From: Macrothele yani
Lineage: Eukaryota > Arthropoda > Arachnida > Araneae > Macrothelidae
Direction: 5' to 3'
DNA length: 64,000 bases
NCBI GenBank assembly: GCA_039090855.1
Contig: CM076997.1
Span: 169,352,709-169,416,708, forward strand
Both the position numbers and the translations under genes were made by a program. The notes below the pieces were generated by a model. The model worked only from the letters and a program-made list of their open reading frames with translations. It ran no database searches and had not been told where the DNA came from. Below are positions 11,655 through 23,286 of the stretch, in pieces (position 1 is the stretch's first letter; each line of letters starts with the position of its first letter).

Positions 11655-12830
11655 ATGCAGACATTTTTTGCTTCGAAACTCAGTATCGTGTGATGCCACC
11701 TCGACTAACAATAATAATCTCTACACAGCGTGTCATTGAATGGAAGAGGTTTTTGAAATCGTCCTGCAGAATACCCTACCAGGCTGCTTCTGTGCGAGAC
11801 CACAGATCATTTGTAGTGACTGGCAGAGGCTCTTCAAGGGCCAGTCGCTTAGCTACCATGTCCCAGACATGTTCGATCGGGGACATATCCGGCGAACATG
11901 CAGGCCAGGGAAGAAGCGGTATCTTCCGTGCATGGAAGAGGTCTTAGACATTTCAGGCCACATGCGGCAGAGCATTGTCCCGCTGAAACATAGCGCCAGG
12001 AAAACTCTGAGCGACAGGTATCTATCCCCTCCGCCTCTAAAACATTTTGGATGCATCTTTGGCAGTTTAAGCCTCACTCAATTCGTATCAGGAAAGATCG
12101 CGAATTGAAGATGGCGCCCCCAACCATGAAGCTTTGTGTTGGGCCGGTAAGACGTTACAAAATGCACGCTGCAGGTTGACGTTCACCACGTTGTTTTCGA
12201 ACACGTATGCATGGTGCATCAAGTTGAAACGTGACTCGTCAGAAAACACGACCTGTAGCCAATCAGCGAGCCAATGTCTGTGTTCCAGTCAGCAATGTCG
12301 CCTGAGGGGCCTGTAGTTAAGGGTCAAAGGAAGGCGTAGCAATGGGCTGCTAGTGACCAGTTTTCTGTTAAGAAAGCGACGTCGAACTATACTGGAAGAC
12401 AAAGCTTAACCTGTGACAGTGCTCCACTGCTGCGCTAACACCGTGGTTGTAGCTGTGCGATCGGTCACTGCCGTCGGGTAAAATCCAGAGAAGTCGTGAG
12501 ATTTTGCAGTCCATTTCCTGCATTCCTGTAAGTCCGAGCTTTATCTGTCTACTGATATCACGTTTGCACTACTGTACTGACGTTTCTTCCCGTATCAGTG
12601 GCAATTTCGCTGTATGAAAATTCAGTTTCTCTCATCCCAACAATTCTTCTTCGCTCAAAGTCAGTCAGGTGTTCATAATGCAACCTACTTCGGCAACGAG
12701 ACCTACTGAGACACCAGAAACACCATTTCGATCTTCACTCATTGCAGCATCTCGTTTAAGCCATTTATACACAAGACCGGACAGTTCAGAGGGCACTGCT
12801 CCAAAACCGCATTCGTATTTTCACTGACAT
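11655..12830 (-). pseudogene. Heavily decayed Tc1-like transposase
   Basis: Read on the minus strand, fragments include LTDFERRRIVGMRE near 12670 (N-terminal helix-turn-helix), SDESRFNLMHHAYV near 12235 (first catalytic Asp) and ACSPDMSPIEHVWDMV near 11895 (third catalytic region). Many frameshifts and stops separate them. I could not identify terminal repeats, so the limits are approximate. It sits directly beside the foldback-like element. Confidence 0.7.
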
Positions 12831-12930
12831 TTTAATTATTTGTATCTCCCAACCTGTTGTACATATCCTGTAAGTTTCAAACTGATACTAGAAGCCCTTC
12901 ATGGTGTTGCAATTTTTGCAGAGAAGTGTA

Positions 12931-14462
12931 CACCAATGAGCCGTTACATTATGACCACATACCTGATAAACGGTAGGACCTCCTTTAGCCCGCAAAACAG
13001 CGGCAAGTCGGCGAGGCACTGATTCGATGAGGTGGCGGTAGGCATCCTGAGGTATCTGGTACCAAAATGTCAACAACAGGTTCTCCAGCTCCCGAACATT
13101 TCGAGGTGGTGGTTATTTAGAGCGAAATAATTTCTCCAAGTCGAACCACAAATGTTCGTAAATAAATACATCGCTCTTAACCCCGTTCTAGAAACACACA
13201 GCAACCGAAAAATTGTTTAGAGACGTCTCAGATGCTGAGCCCATCTTACGGATTTATGATGTCAGAAGCTGACTTTAAAATGCACATAGCACCGTGGATT
13301 GTTGGCCACAGTGGCGTATACGTAACGCACTTGGCTAGATATCGAGAGTTCTGTTGGTTCAATTCCACAGCGACGGCTTCTAAACAATTTGTCGGTTGCT
13401 GTGTGTTTCTAGAACGTGGTTAAGAGCGATGTATTTATTTATTTACTGTCGCCCCGCATTTGGAGTATTTTCAACACAAATGTTCGATTGGGTTCATGTC
13501 AGGTGAATTTCGAGGTCAGTGCATTAACAGAACGTCACAAGCATATTTCTCGAACCATTCCTTGACGATTTCTGGCAGTGTGGCACTGCGCATTATCCTG
13601 TTGGTAATGGTCATCAGCAGCAGGGAACACGGTTGCCATGAATGAATGAACTTGGTCCACAACGATGTTCAGATGTCTGACAGCTGTCCAGGGACTGTGC
13701 TATTGGGATAATAGGGCCAAAAGTGCCCAAAGAAAACATCTCCCACGGCATAACACCGACCCCGCCGGCCTCTTTCCGCCCAACAGTGCATCCAGGTGCC
13801 ATAGCCTTCTTTTGGTAATCGGCGTACCCGTGTTCGGCCGTCAACGTGATGCACCATGAATCTTGATTCGTCAGACCAGGTCACTTTCTTTCAATCATTC
13901 ATTGTCCAATCTTGGGCCCATTTCATGCGTTGTGAACGATGACGTGCAGTGAGCATGGTGACCCGTCTGGGTCTTCGGCTACACAGGCCCATGCACTGTG
14001 AACTGTGTGCTGTGACACATTGCACTGTTCACCACTATTGTAGCTGCGGGTGATTTGTTGCACTGCGGCCCTGCTGTGAACAATGCTGAACAGTCTCCAC
14101 TCCACCCTGACATCAATTAGCTGCGGACGACACACAGCTGGACGAGGGTTCATCGTCTGGCCATCTACGCACTAGATTTGATACGTACTCACAACAGCGG
14201 TACGTGAACAATCCACAAGCCGCGCCATTTCTGAGATCGTAGTTCCGAGGCGTCGTGCCACCACAATTTGGCCTTTATCAAACTCCCATAAATCGGCAGC
14301 TTTTCGCATTCTGACTTCGAACACTATACTAACCGAAAGCCGGTCCACGGGTTGTAAATACTGTATACTGCTCTGTGAACTTCACCTGCGCCACTGTTCT
14401 GTGTACAAGGCGCGTTGGTTTCTCAAAGCTGGGAGTGGGGATAATGAAATGACTCATCGGTT
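12931..14462 (-). pseudogene. Tc1-like transposon with broken transposase and nested MITE
   Basis: Imperfect inverted ends CACCAATGAGCCGTTACATT and AACCGATGAGTCATTTCATT lie beside TA (12929-12930, 14463-14464). Minus-strand coding fragments include MTWSDESRFMVHHVDGRTRV near 13880, with the first catalytic Asp, and PRRLAAVLRAKGGPTVYQV near 13010, the usual C-terminal block. Frameshifts divide them. Without the 287-bp MITE at 13159-13445 the element is about 1.24 kb, a normal Tc1 size. Confidence 0.8.
13159..13445. mobile_element. MITE with about 65-bp terminal inverted repeats
   Basis: The left end starts TAAATAAATACATCGCTCTT and continues through TTCTAGAAACACACAGCAAC to about 13221. The right end is its near-perfect reverse complement, ending in an extra TTTA. 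The element interrupts the C-terminal part of a Tc1 transposase: host sequence resumes after it at about 13446. No open reading frame of note lies inside. I cannot assign a superfamily; the target duplication is ambiguous because of the TAAA repeats. Confidence 0.75.
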
Positions 14463-14742
14463 TATATGCATTTGGAATGTTGTGATCGACGCCTGCGCGT
14501 CCGTGTTTGAGAGAGTTCGGAGAAAAGAAAAGTAATATCTATTATAATGTACTCTGTGTTGTTCCGGGTGACAGTAGCAGTAATTGAGAGGGATCCGTAT
14601 CTGAGTGATGTCCATTAAAGAAAATTTTATTGCATCTGTATTTTGAAATTTTCTTGCATGCTGCTGGTTCCAATTTCCTTTGTGTTTTTCATTACTAGGA
14701 TGTTTAAAAAAATGACTATTTTTCTGTGTTTTGTAATTTCAG

Positions 14743-14892
14743 ATTCCACCATGGATGCATTGCGACAACTACAGGGGCTGGAAATCCATGCCAAAATTCC
14801 CACTGGCATTTAGTGTACGAATGGAGACTACAACATTTTCTCAAGACATAATGGGAAAAGTAGTTGCTGCAGGACTAATATCAGTGGATGAG
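14743..14892 (+). CDS. Host gene exon 2 (start of a LolA-like domain)
   Basis: A pyrimidine-rich tract with TTTCAG precedes 14743 and GATGAG is followed by GTGAAA. Exactly 50 codons, phase 0 to phase 0. The translation begins IPPWMHCDNYRGWKSM and continues PKFPLAFSVRMETTTFSQD, ending GLISVDE. A Cys followed within 15 residues by P-x-FP-x-x-F-x-x-x-ME is the entry pattern I associate with LolA-like domains. Joining to exon 3 gives VDE then LYYYNEKG, matching the next strand of such domains. If the donor at 14893 is not used, the frame stops at TAA about 30 bases later. An RTE LINE lies 26 bp downstream. Confidence 0.65.
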
Positions 14893-14928
14893 GTGAAACT
14901 ACAATCCAAGATTTTAGTACCTTAATAT

Positions 14929-17900
14929 CATCATCATTGTCAACCATTATCAATCCACTGCTGGACGAAGGTCTCCCCAAGTTTCCTCCACAACGGTCTG
15001 TCTTGTGCCAGTCTCCTCCATGTCACCCCTGCATACTTTCGAATTTCATCCACCCATCTCCCATGTGGTCTTCTTCTGGGTCTTTTCCTGTCCCTTGGAA
15101 TCCAATCTAAAATTTCGGCTGTCCATCGATGATCTGTCCTTCTGGCAGTATGTCCAGCCCATTGCCATTTCAGGGATTTAACTCTGATCATGATGTCTTC
15201 CACTCTTGTCATTTTTCGAATCCACGAGTTCCTCTTCTTATCTCTCCTCGTTACACCAAGTATGCACCTCTCCATGCTGCTTTGAGTTGTCTGCAGCTTT
15301 TGTATGTCTCTTTTAGTTAAGGTCCACGTCTCTGCACCATACGTAAGCACTGGAAGGATGCATTGATCAAACACTTTTCTTTTAAGACATAATGGCATAT
15401 TGCTCTTGAAAATTATGCTGTTTCTTCCAAAAGCTCTCCAGGAAAGTTTTGTACGCCGATTAATTTCTTCATTAATGTGACCCTCACTTGATATCTGCTG
15501 TCCAAGATAAACGTACGTGTCTGTTATCTCCAGCTTTTTTGCATCAATCGATAAATCTTCATTTCTTGTAAAAGCATTGAACATCACTTTTGTCTTCTGA
15601 AAGTTCATTTTTAATCCCACTTCTTTACTCTTGTCAGCAAGTTCCTGGATCATACTCTGCAGCTCTGATGGGCTAGTTGCAAAAATGACTACGTCATCAG
15701 CAAAACGAAGGTGGGTTAGAAAATCTCCATTAATCTTTATCCCCTTGTTTTCCCAGCTCAGTGACTGAAAAACACCCTCCAATGTGGCATTAAAGAGCTT
15801 CGGAGATATGGTGTCACCTTGTCTCACTCCCTTTCCAATTTTTATGTGTGTTGTATTTTCAAACAGCCTAATCTTTGCACTTGCATTTTCATAGATGTTA
15901 TTAATAATATTAATGTATGCATCTTCAATACCGCAGGTTTTCAGAGCCATTGTAACTGCTGATGGTTTCACCGAATCAAAGGCTTTTTCATAATCGATAA
16001 AAGCCATGCACAATGGAAGTTCATATTCCCTCGCTCTTTCAATTAGTTCTCTCAGTACATGGATATGATCTATTGTGTTGTAGCCACTCCTGAATCCAGT
16101 TTGTTCTCTCGGTTGAGCCATGTCCAGTGTTACCTTCAAGCGGTGTGAAAGAACTTTAGTGAAGATTTTATAAACTACTGATAGGAGGCTGATAGGTCTG
16201 TAGTTTCCGAGATCCTCAATGTCACCTTTCTTATGTAGCAGGATCATTGTAGCGGTGTTCCAATCCTCAGGAATCTTTCCTTCATTAAGGCATCGAGTGA
16301 AAATTTGGGCGAGTACTGTTTCGATTTCTCCACTTGCTTCTTGTATGATGTCTATAGTAATTCCATCTTCTCCTGGAGCTTTTCCCCGCTTCATGTTCTT
16401 GATTGCATGTGCAACTTCTGCTGGAAGGACTGGAAGAACTCTGGTACTGGTATCTTTCATGATGTCTGGAGTGCATGTATCATCCCTTTCATATAATTTG
16501 GAGTAGAAATCTTTCACTCTTGTCAAAATTTCGCTTCTATTTCTTGTTACAGAACCATCTTCTTTTCTCAGTGCCATAATCTGTTTTCTTCCCTTACTGA
16601 GATGTCCCTTTGCTATCTTTAGGCTTTGGTTGTTTTCAATTGCTTTCCTCACTAGTTCACAGTTGAATTTTCTTACGTCTTCAGTGATACTTTTTCGTAC
16701 TGTCTTGCATAGCTCTATATATTCAACTTTGGAAGTCACATCTTCTTTAGTTGTCCTCATCTCTCTTCTTTTTTGCATCAACATTTTCGTTTTTTCTGAT
16801 AATTTATTTACATACAACTTGTTCTTAGACCCAGCTAATTTTGTTGCTGTTTCCATAAGAGCTTTGGTTACTTTTCTGTTAACTTCAGAGATGTCCACTT
16901 CTTCCGATGTTTTCTAAAGCAGAGAACCTGTTCTTCAGTTCCAACTTGAAGGTATTATGGTGTTTTTTAAGGTTGGTTATGTCAATAGATTTTGTTTGTC
17001 TTATGAGTTTGCCACGTTCAAGTTTAGTGTTGAGGTGCATCTTACATCTCACCAATCTATGGTCACTACCTGTGTTGAACTTGTTTGGCACACTGCAGTC
17101 TTCTATGACGAATTTTTTGTTACACATAATAAAATCAATTTCACTTGTCGTTCCATTTGAATGTCTCCATGTCCATTTCCTGTGTGGCTTTTTCTTGAAG
17201 AAGGAGTTCAAGATGAAAAACCCTTCTGCCTCTGCAAACTCAACGAGAGTATTTCCACGCTGGTTTCTGTTGCCGTGACCGAATTTACCTACTGAAGTTT
17301 CATTCTGTTGCCGTTGCCCTATTTTTGCATTGAAATCTCCCATAATTATTTTCAAGTGCTGCTTACCTTTATTATTTAGATGACAAATTTCCTCATAAAA
17401 TTCTTCAATTTCTTCTTCAGGATGACTTGTGGTGGGTGCATAAGTTTGAATAATCTGAGCCTGGTATCTTTTCGAGAGTTGGATAACAAGCCGTGCAGCT
17501 CTGTCAGAGGAACTTTCAACTTCTACAACTTTATCCTTCAGTTTCTTGTTTATTATAAATCCAACACCACTAGTTCTGCCAGTATCTGTCCCACGATAGT
17601 AGAAAAGATGTCCACTTTTCAGTTCGATGAGATCTTCTCCTTTTCTCCTTACCTCACTTAGCCCCACGATGTCCCACTTGATCTTTTGTAGTTCCTCTTC
17701 CAATTCAAGAAGCCTTGAATCAGAAGATAGGGAGCGTCCATTGCACGTTGCCAAGGTCAGCATCAGATGGCAGCCTAGTCCGGTCCTCCGAAGATTCTTA
17801 GCACCCTCTGCCTTCATGTCGCACTGGCCGCTGCCTTGGCCAGGTACATTCCAGCTGCCGGAGACTGAGGGCCAAGATTTAAGTTGTGGAGTCATTTGGG

Positions 17901-18100
17901 GGGGGGGCATAACTCACCACGCTGGCCAAGCGGGTTGGTGAGTGTGGGATAGAATTTCCTCTAATCCCGATGGTATAGTTAAACCGCTATTGGCGGTCGT
18001 CAGAGCCCCTTTAGTAGGAACAGGGTGCACCACGAGAAGGCGGGGTTGACATTTGTCAAGGAGAGGCTGTGATGTTACGCATCACCTGACCTTACATCCC
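14929..18100 (-). mobile_element. Full-length RTE-type LINE with 10-bp target duplication
   Basis: ACCTTAATAT flanks the element at 14919-14928 and 18101-18110. On the minus strand it starts with an untranslated leader at about 18100, encodes an AP endonuclease then reverse transcriptase, and ends in a short ATG/ATGATG microsatellite tail, as RTE-clade LINEs do. The 3.17-kb length is typical. It is antisense to the host gene and inserted 26 bp downstream of an exon's splice donor. The right duplication runs into a (TA)n tract. Confidence 0.9.
14940..17910 (-). pseudogene. RTE LINE polyprotein: AP endonuclease plus reverse transcriptase, one frameshift
   Basis: The first frame (17910-16885) holds an APE-type endonuclease: TCNGRSL at residues 55-61, LSEVRRK at 84-90, YAPT near 157, GDFNAKIG at 191-198 and a late SDHRLV. 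The second frame (16898-14940) has the reverse transcriptase: AFIDYEKAFD at 299-308, the GVRQGD block, and catalytic FADD at 399-402, followed by the RTE C-terminal LTYGAETWTLTKRDIQKLQ region. The two frames should be one protein. A single-base shift around 16890-16905 separates ENI-GRSGHL from E-E-VDISEVNRKV. Apart from that both parts are uninterrupted, so the insertion is young. Confidence 0.9.
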
Positions 18101-18103
18101 ACC

Positions 18104-18210
18104 TTAATATATATATATATATATATATATTCCATTAAGAAGAGACCTAAGCAAAAAAATACATATATAATTTTGCTTAGGTCTCTTCTTAATAGAATGT
18201 GAATTCTGAA
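18104..18210. repeat. TA microsatellite and a 24-bp-arm hairpin
   Basis: A short (TA)n follows the LINE duplication. Then ATTAAGAAGAGACCTAAGC (from about 18134) is repeated as its reverse complement GCTTAGGTCTCTTCTTAAT (to about 18193) around a 25-base AT-rich loop. It could be a miniature palindromic element. No coding content. Confidence 0.7.
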
Positions 18211-18310
18211 TTTTCAAAACTGCTGCGTTGCGCGTTTTGATCTTCAGGTTATTTTGCAACTTTCGTTTTAAATTCTAAAGTTTTTCCTTTGTTTTCAGTT
18301 TTGCTCTTCA

Positions 18311-18311
<1 letters not shown>

Positions 18312-18360
<49 letters not shown>
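18312..18360. repeat. (TA)n microsatellite
   Basis: About 24 uninterrupted TA repeats directly abut the left end of a Tc1 element; a shorter (TA)n abuts its right end at 19563-19586. Tc1 elements insert at TA, so insertion into a TA microsatellite explains both flanks. Confidence 0.9.
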
Positions 18361-18363
<3 letters not shown>

Positions 18364-19562
18364 CACTATCTACCAACAAGTAATTGGACACCTGTGATAG
18401 CAAAGCAAAACGAAGTTTATTCACCTTCAATGGCTGGTGGAGCCTCCATGAGCGGCGATTACAGCTGCGACCCTCCGGGGCATACTCTCAACCAGGCGTT
18501 GTACGACGGCTAGCGGTATTTTCTTCCACTCGGCTTGGAGAAGACAGGTCAGTTCCTTCACCGATTTCGGACGGTGAGGGCACCCCTTAAGTCGACGCTC
18601 CAACTCGTCCCAGAGGTGCTCAATAGGGTTAAGGTCCGGACTCTACGCAGGCCAGTCCATTCGATTAACCTCATTGTCACAATACCAAGCCATGGTGGAC
18701 CTCGCAACATGACAGGTGGCATTGTCATCCTGAAAGTAACATGGGTCCACCCCGTAAAACTGCCACAATGTAGGAATCGCATGGTCATCCAAAATGGTGC
18801 AGTAGGTCTCGGCGTTGAGTTTACCAGGAATTGCGACCAAGGGTCCTGTGCTCTACCAGGAGAAACACCCCCATAGCATAATTCCACCGCCGCCGAACTT
18901 CACAGTTGGCACAATACATTCCGGCAGGAGGCGTTCTCCAGGCAGACGCCAAACCCAGACCCTGCCATCCTAACGGTAGAGGGTGAACCTTGATTCGTCT
19001 CTCCAGAGAACCTGTTTCCACTGTTCAACGGTCAACTGTCGACGTTCTTTGCACCACGTTAGCCGAGCAGCACTATTGGACTTGGTGATCAAAAGCTTGT
19101 GGGAGGTAGCACGTCCATGATAACCGAGCAGATGGGCTTCCTTACGGATAGTATTCATCGAAAGAACACTCCCGGATGCCTGTTGAAACTTCTCGCGGAT
19201 GTGGCACATCGATTTGGTGCGGTTCTTACGAATGTCTCTGGCCAGCACCCGTCGGTCTCTAACTCCCAGTTTTGTGGGTCTGCCGGGTCGAGGCACATTC
19301 CGACAGTCACCTCTCATCTTCCACTTGCAAATCACGTAGACCACTGTCGATTTTGTGTACTTCAACTCGCTGGATATGTCACGTATGGATCGGCCATTTC
19401 TGTGATACCCGACGATTACACCTTTCTCGAAATCAGAGAGCTCCGAACTGCGTGGCATCTTGCATGCGACTGGTTGCGTTGTTGTTTCCCACACGATATT
19501 TAAAAGCGGCGGCTGTGACGTGTATCAGGACCGGGTGTCCAATTACTTGTTGGTAGATAGTG
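18364..19562 (-). pseudogene. Tc1-family transposon (family T, copy 1), broken transposase
   Basis: Inverted ends CACTATCTACCAACAAGTAA are about 29 bp and perfectly shared with the copy at 52260-53477. The minus-strand transposase starts at about 19458 with MPRSSELSDFEKGVIVGYHR, contains WRDESRFTL near 18985 (first Asp), FQDDNATCH near 18720 (second Asp) and DLNPIEHLWDE near 18620 (Glu). Frameshifts near 18970 and an in-frame stop before the third motif break it. The sequence resembles vertebrate fish-type Tc1 transposases, judging from memory. Confidence 0.85.
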
Positions 19563-19689
19563 TATATATATATATATATATATATTCTGTTACCAAATAC
19601 TCTAAAGTCCCAAACACCCAGTCCAGGCGTTGTTTTCCATAGTTTACACGACTTGAGAAGAATATGAAACAAAAAGCAATCGTGTGGCT

Positions 19690-20460
19690 AAATAATTGAC
19701 CTAAATATTTAAATTAAGCATTTGATTTTTCTATTGCCTTATGGGGAATTTCACACGAAACTCAAAATTATGTGTTTAAATTAATCATTTGTTCAGCTTT
19801 TTATTTCCTAATAGAAAATGGACAATAAAGCTCAAAATGATCTTTATGATAAAGTTTTGTTAACCTATTCAAAATTGTGAAGCTCTTCAAAAGGTATTTC
19901 TGCTGTTAGTCAAAATAACCGCCATCAAACATTTTATCGTAATGTGAAATCAATTAAGCAGTTCCAAACTTTCGTGTTCTAATTAACTGAATTAAATGTT
20001 TAAATTAGTCATTTGCTTATGTGTGATTTTCTTACACTATTAAAGCAAAATTAATTGTTTTATTGAGTCATTTACTTACCTTATATTTTCTTACAGATAA
20101 TTTATCATTCAAATCATTATACATACAAATCATTCTTGAAATGCAGAATGACTTGCATGATAAATTTTGTTAATTTATTTTAAAATGTGAAATTTCTCAA
20201 GACGTACCTAACTCAAAATAGCCGTATGCGGCAATTTTCTCTTAATGTGTAATCAATTAAGTAATTCCAAAGTTCCCATGTTCTTATTAACTGAATTAAA
20301 TGTTTAAATTATTTATTGGCTAATTTTCTTATAAATAATTTATCATGAAGCGCAGAATGGTTTGAAATTATAAATTTTTGTTAATCTGTTTAAAATGTGG
20401 ATGGAAATTTTCTTCTAACGTGTAATCAGTTAAGGAATGCTAAAGTTACCATGTAGCAGA
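19690..20460. repeat. Diverged tandem repeat, period about 300 bp
   Basis: Two and a half units share AACTGAATTAAATGTTTAAA (at about 19984 and 20288), a CAATTAAG-NA(G/A)TTCCAAA block (about 19952 and 20251) and a TTTGTTAA-C block. Very AT-rich with no coding potential. Not recognised as a named family. Confidence 0.55.
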
Positions 20461-20789
20461 AATGAATGAGTTGCGAAAACGTGTAACTACGCATTTGCCC
20501 CTACCCCAAAATGTTTGGTGGGGCGTTCCCCTATTATCGGAAAACTGTGTAGGAAATGGGACAATAAACGACAGTTTTTAAGCGCAAGGTTCACAACACT
20601 AAAGGTAAAAGCCACACGGCAAATTAAAGGAATGCCGGCTTGTTAACCAAGCGAACTGCTCATTTCTGCATAGCAGTACAGAGTATCTGAGTTGCTTTTT
20701 TGGGTGTCGCGTCCATTCGTCGCGCTTACAAATTTTGGTTACATAAAAATCTCATGCAGGAAAACCTACGATTTCGGTTGTCTTCCGCT

Positions 20790-21615
20790 GTGATCATATT
20801 TATAAGGTTTGGACACCCAGACAGGTTAATGATATTACTATTTTTCTTTGGCACTAAAAATAAATTAATATGCCTAGGCCTAAGCTTAGGCTTTTTTAAC
20901 AGTTTTTATTCCATCGTGCTCATATTCATAAAGTTTAGACACCAAGTCAAGTTAGTATTACATTAACACTTTGTTTTTTAATACTTTCAGTTAGTATATT
21001 AATACTTTGGTATTATTGCGGTTTTACTTAGGCATTAAATATTAATACCTTGGCCTAGGCTTAGGCCTTTTTAACAGTTTTTATTCCATCGTGTTAATTT
21101 TTAATAGGTTTAGATACCATATCAAGTTCGTATTATTGCGCTTTTACTTCGGCATTAAATATTAATACCTTGATCTATGCCTAAGCCTTTTTAACAGTTT
21201 TTTACTCCATCATGTTCATTTTTGTATATGAATACATAAAGTTTAGACACCGAATCAAATTAGTATTATTGTGTTTTTACTTAGGCATTAAATATTAATA
21301 AATGGGCCTTAGGCCTAAGCCTTTTTACCAGGTTTTATTCGATTGTGCTCAAATTCATAAGGTTTAGACACAAGGTCAAGTTAGTATTATTGCATATTTA
21401 CTAAGGCATTAAATATTAATACATAGACCTAGGCCTAGGTCTTTTTAACAATTTTTATTCGATTGTGCTCATATTCATAAGGTTTAGACACAAGGTCAAG
21501 TTAGTATTATTGCACTTTTACTAAGGCATTAAATATTAATACATAGGCTTAGGCCTAGGTCTTTTTAACAGTTTTTATTCGATTGTGCTCATATTCATAA
21601 GGTTTAGACACATGG
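20790..21615. repeat. Tandem array of about 120-bp units (family R3), larger copy
   Basis: Around seven units share a block with AGGCCTAGGCCT-like palindromes and CTTTTTAACA, then TTTTTATTCGATTGTGCTCA, TTCATAAGGTTTAGACAC, GTTAGTATTATTGCA and GGCATTAAATATTAATAC. The last three units are nearly identical, the first ones more diverged. The same unit is found at 10080-10640. It ends directly against family R1 sequence. Confidence 0.75.
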
Positions 21616-21619
21616 TCTA

Positions 21620-22320
21620 CTTACACCGGAAAATCTATCCAACAAGGAAAAAATTTTACAAATCGGTCTCTTAGAAGTAGAGATATCTACAAAAAAAAGA
21701 TATACATTTACGGCTCCTAGCGGTGAAACCATACAATATTTTACAAAGAAAATATTCTGAAAAGATTTATTGACGTGAGTAGCATTGGCCCACGAAAGAA
21801 GTTTTTCAATCGAGATTTTAGAAGCTCATATTTTGTGGCAAATACATCAGCAGAAATTAACCTTTACTGCCCCTGGTGGACAAATAATTCTTGACCAAAA
21901 ATCAGAAATAAAAAGTAGAAATATCGGGTGAAATGCTATTTAATTGTACGCCTCCTAGAGGAAAATCTATGCGTAACTTGAAAAAGTTACTATACGTAGA
22001 ATACTCTTCGAAATAAATTGGAATCGAAAGTTAAAATATTTTTTTCAATCGGTTGTTTAGAAGCAATTATATGGAATAAAATGTATTTTGAATTCTATAT
22101 GATCTGCATTTACGCCCTCTGGCAGCAAAATTGTACATTCTACAAAAAAAAAAAAAAAAAAATGAAGGATCATCATTTGCATATTTCAAGCTTCCTAATT
22201 AAAAAAGAATTTTTCAAATCTGACTAATAGCTGAAATGATATGGTGTCCACAGACGGACGGACAAACCGATAACACAAGCACGATACTTTTTTCACAAAA
22301 GACGTGCTAAAAAAACTAGA
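21620..22320 (+). repeat. Dispersed repeat of degenerate units with a CCGTC-type cap (family R1)
   Basis: Three or four units, each about 170 bp, carry a CTCCTAG(C/A)GG(T/A)GAAA motif, a TCGAGATTTTAGAAGC-like block and a TTTACGCC block. The array ends with GACGGACGGACAAACCGATAAC, then the AGCACG...CGTGCT hairpin-like end seen at the window start. An inverse copy lies at 28390-29960. Short open frames inside are chance. Confidence 0.6.
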
Positions 22321-22346
22321 AAGCTTAAGTCAGAATTTTTCATCAT

Positions 22347-22412
22347 TTGCATAGATTAGTAGATTAGATCGTTGCTAATCTATGCAACGATCTAATCTAC
22401 TAATCTATGCAA
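22347..22412. repeat. Perfect 29-bp-arm palindrome
   Basis: TTGCATAGATTAGTAGATTA and following bases to 22375 are repeated exactly as reverse complement at 22384-22412, with an 8-base loop. It sits at the edge of the R1 repeat. It may be a recent fold-back replication product or a tiny MITE; no protein or RNA gene is evident. Confidence 0.85.
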
Positions 22413-23252
22413 CCGAAATTTTGAAAATCATTTGCCGAACTGATAGAAGGGTTTTAAACAAATTGTAAATTTCAGAGCAAATATCCGTTGCTAAGTATGC
22501 ATTGGTATTTTTTCTAGTTATTTTCTTTTTGTACAGATGTAGAATGTTTCGTCCGTCTGGTTGAAGTAAAATGCAAATGGAAACATCAGGAATACTGAAA
22601 GCTTGAAGCTTTTCCGTGTTTTCTTCCGGGTAGTTGTGAAAGAGAGCTGAACCACAAATGAATCCGTTTTTATTTCTACTTCCTTTTAATCTTTTTTTCG
22701 TTACCTGGTTATTGCATTTGTTGGAACAGCCTTCGTTTTCGCATCGTTGATCGTCTCGTGTACGGGATGAGTGGAGGTCAGACTATTGCACACGAGGCTG
22801 CAACGGCAGTTCATTTTGCCCTTGGATTAGGAAGAAAAAAGGATAGTTTAGGTCTTTCGTTTTCAAATAATTTGAAGTTAAATATAAATTTGTTTCAAAT
22901 TTTTAAAATCCAGTTCGGTAGGTAAAACTTATTCGTAACATGGGTTTTCAAGAGCTTGGGGCACTTAACGGAGTAGATTATTCTTGATTTATATACGTAA
23001 CTTAAAATTGTAACATTCGGAAAAACCTTGCGGGAAGAGTATTTCTGGTAATTACACACTCAGAATTGCATCTACTATCATGTGAAAAGAAATGAGGATA
23101 ATATGGGATTGTTAGTTTGCTAGTGACGTACTTTTCATTTCCAAATGAACTGGTTTACGAATGATTTACATGTAGGTGTACTACCTGTGGCAGATGGATA
23201 TTTTGAGAATTACATGAGGTTTGACTACAGAAAGGAAAACTATTTTTTTGCT

Positions 23253-23286
<34 letters not shown>

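Noticed and set aside
16219..17941. Plus-strand open frames across the LINE
   Set aside because: They are antisense shadows of the endonuclease and reverse transcriptase coding sequence.
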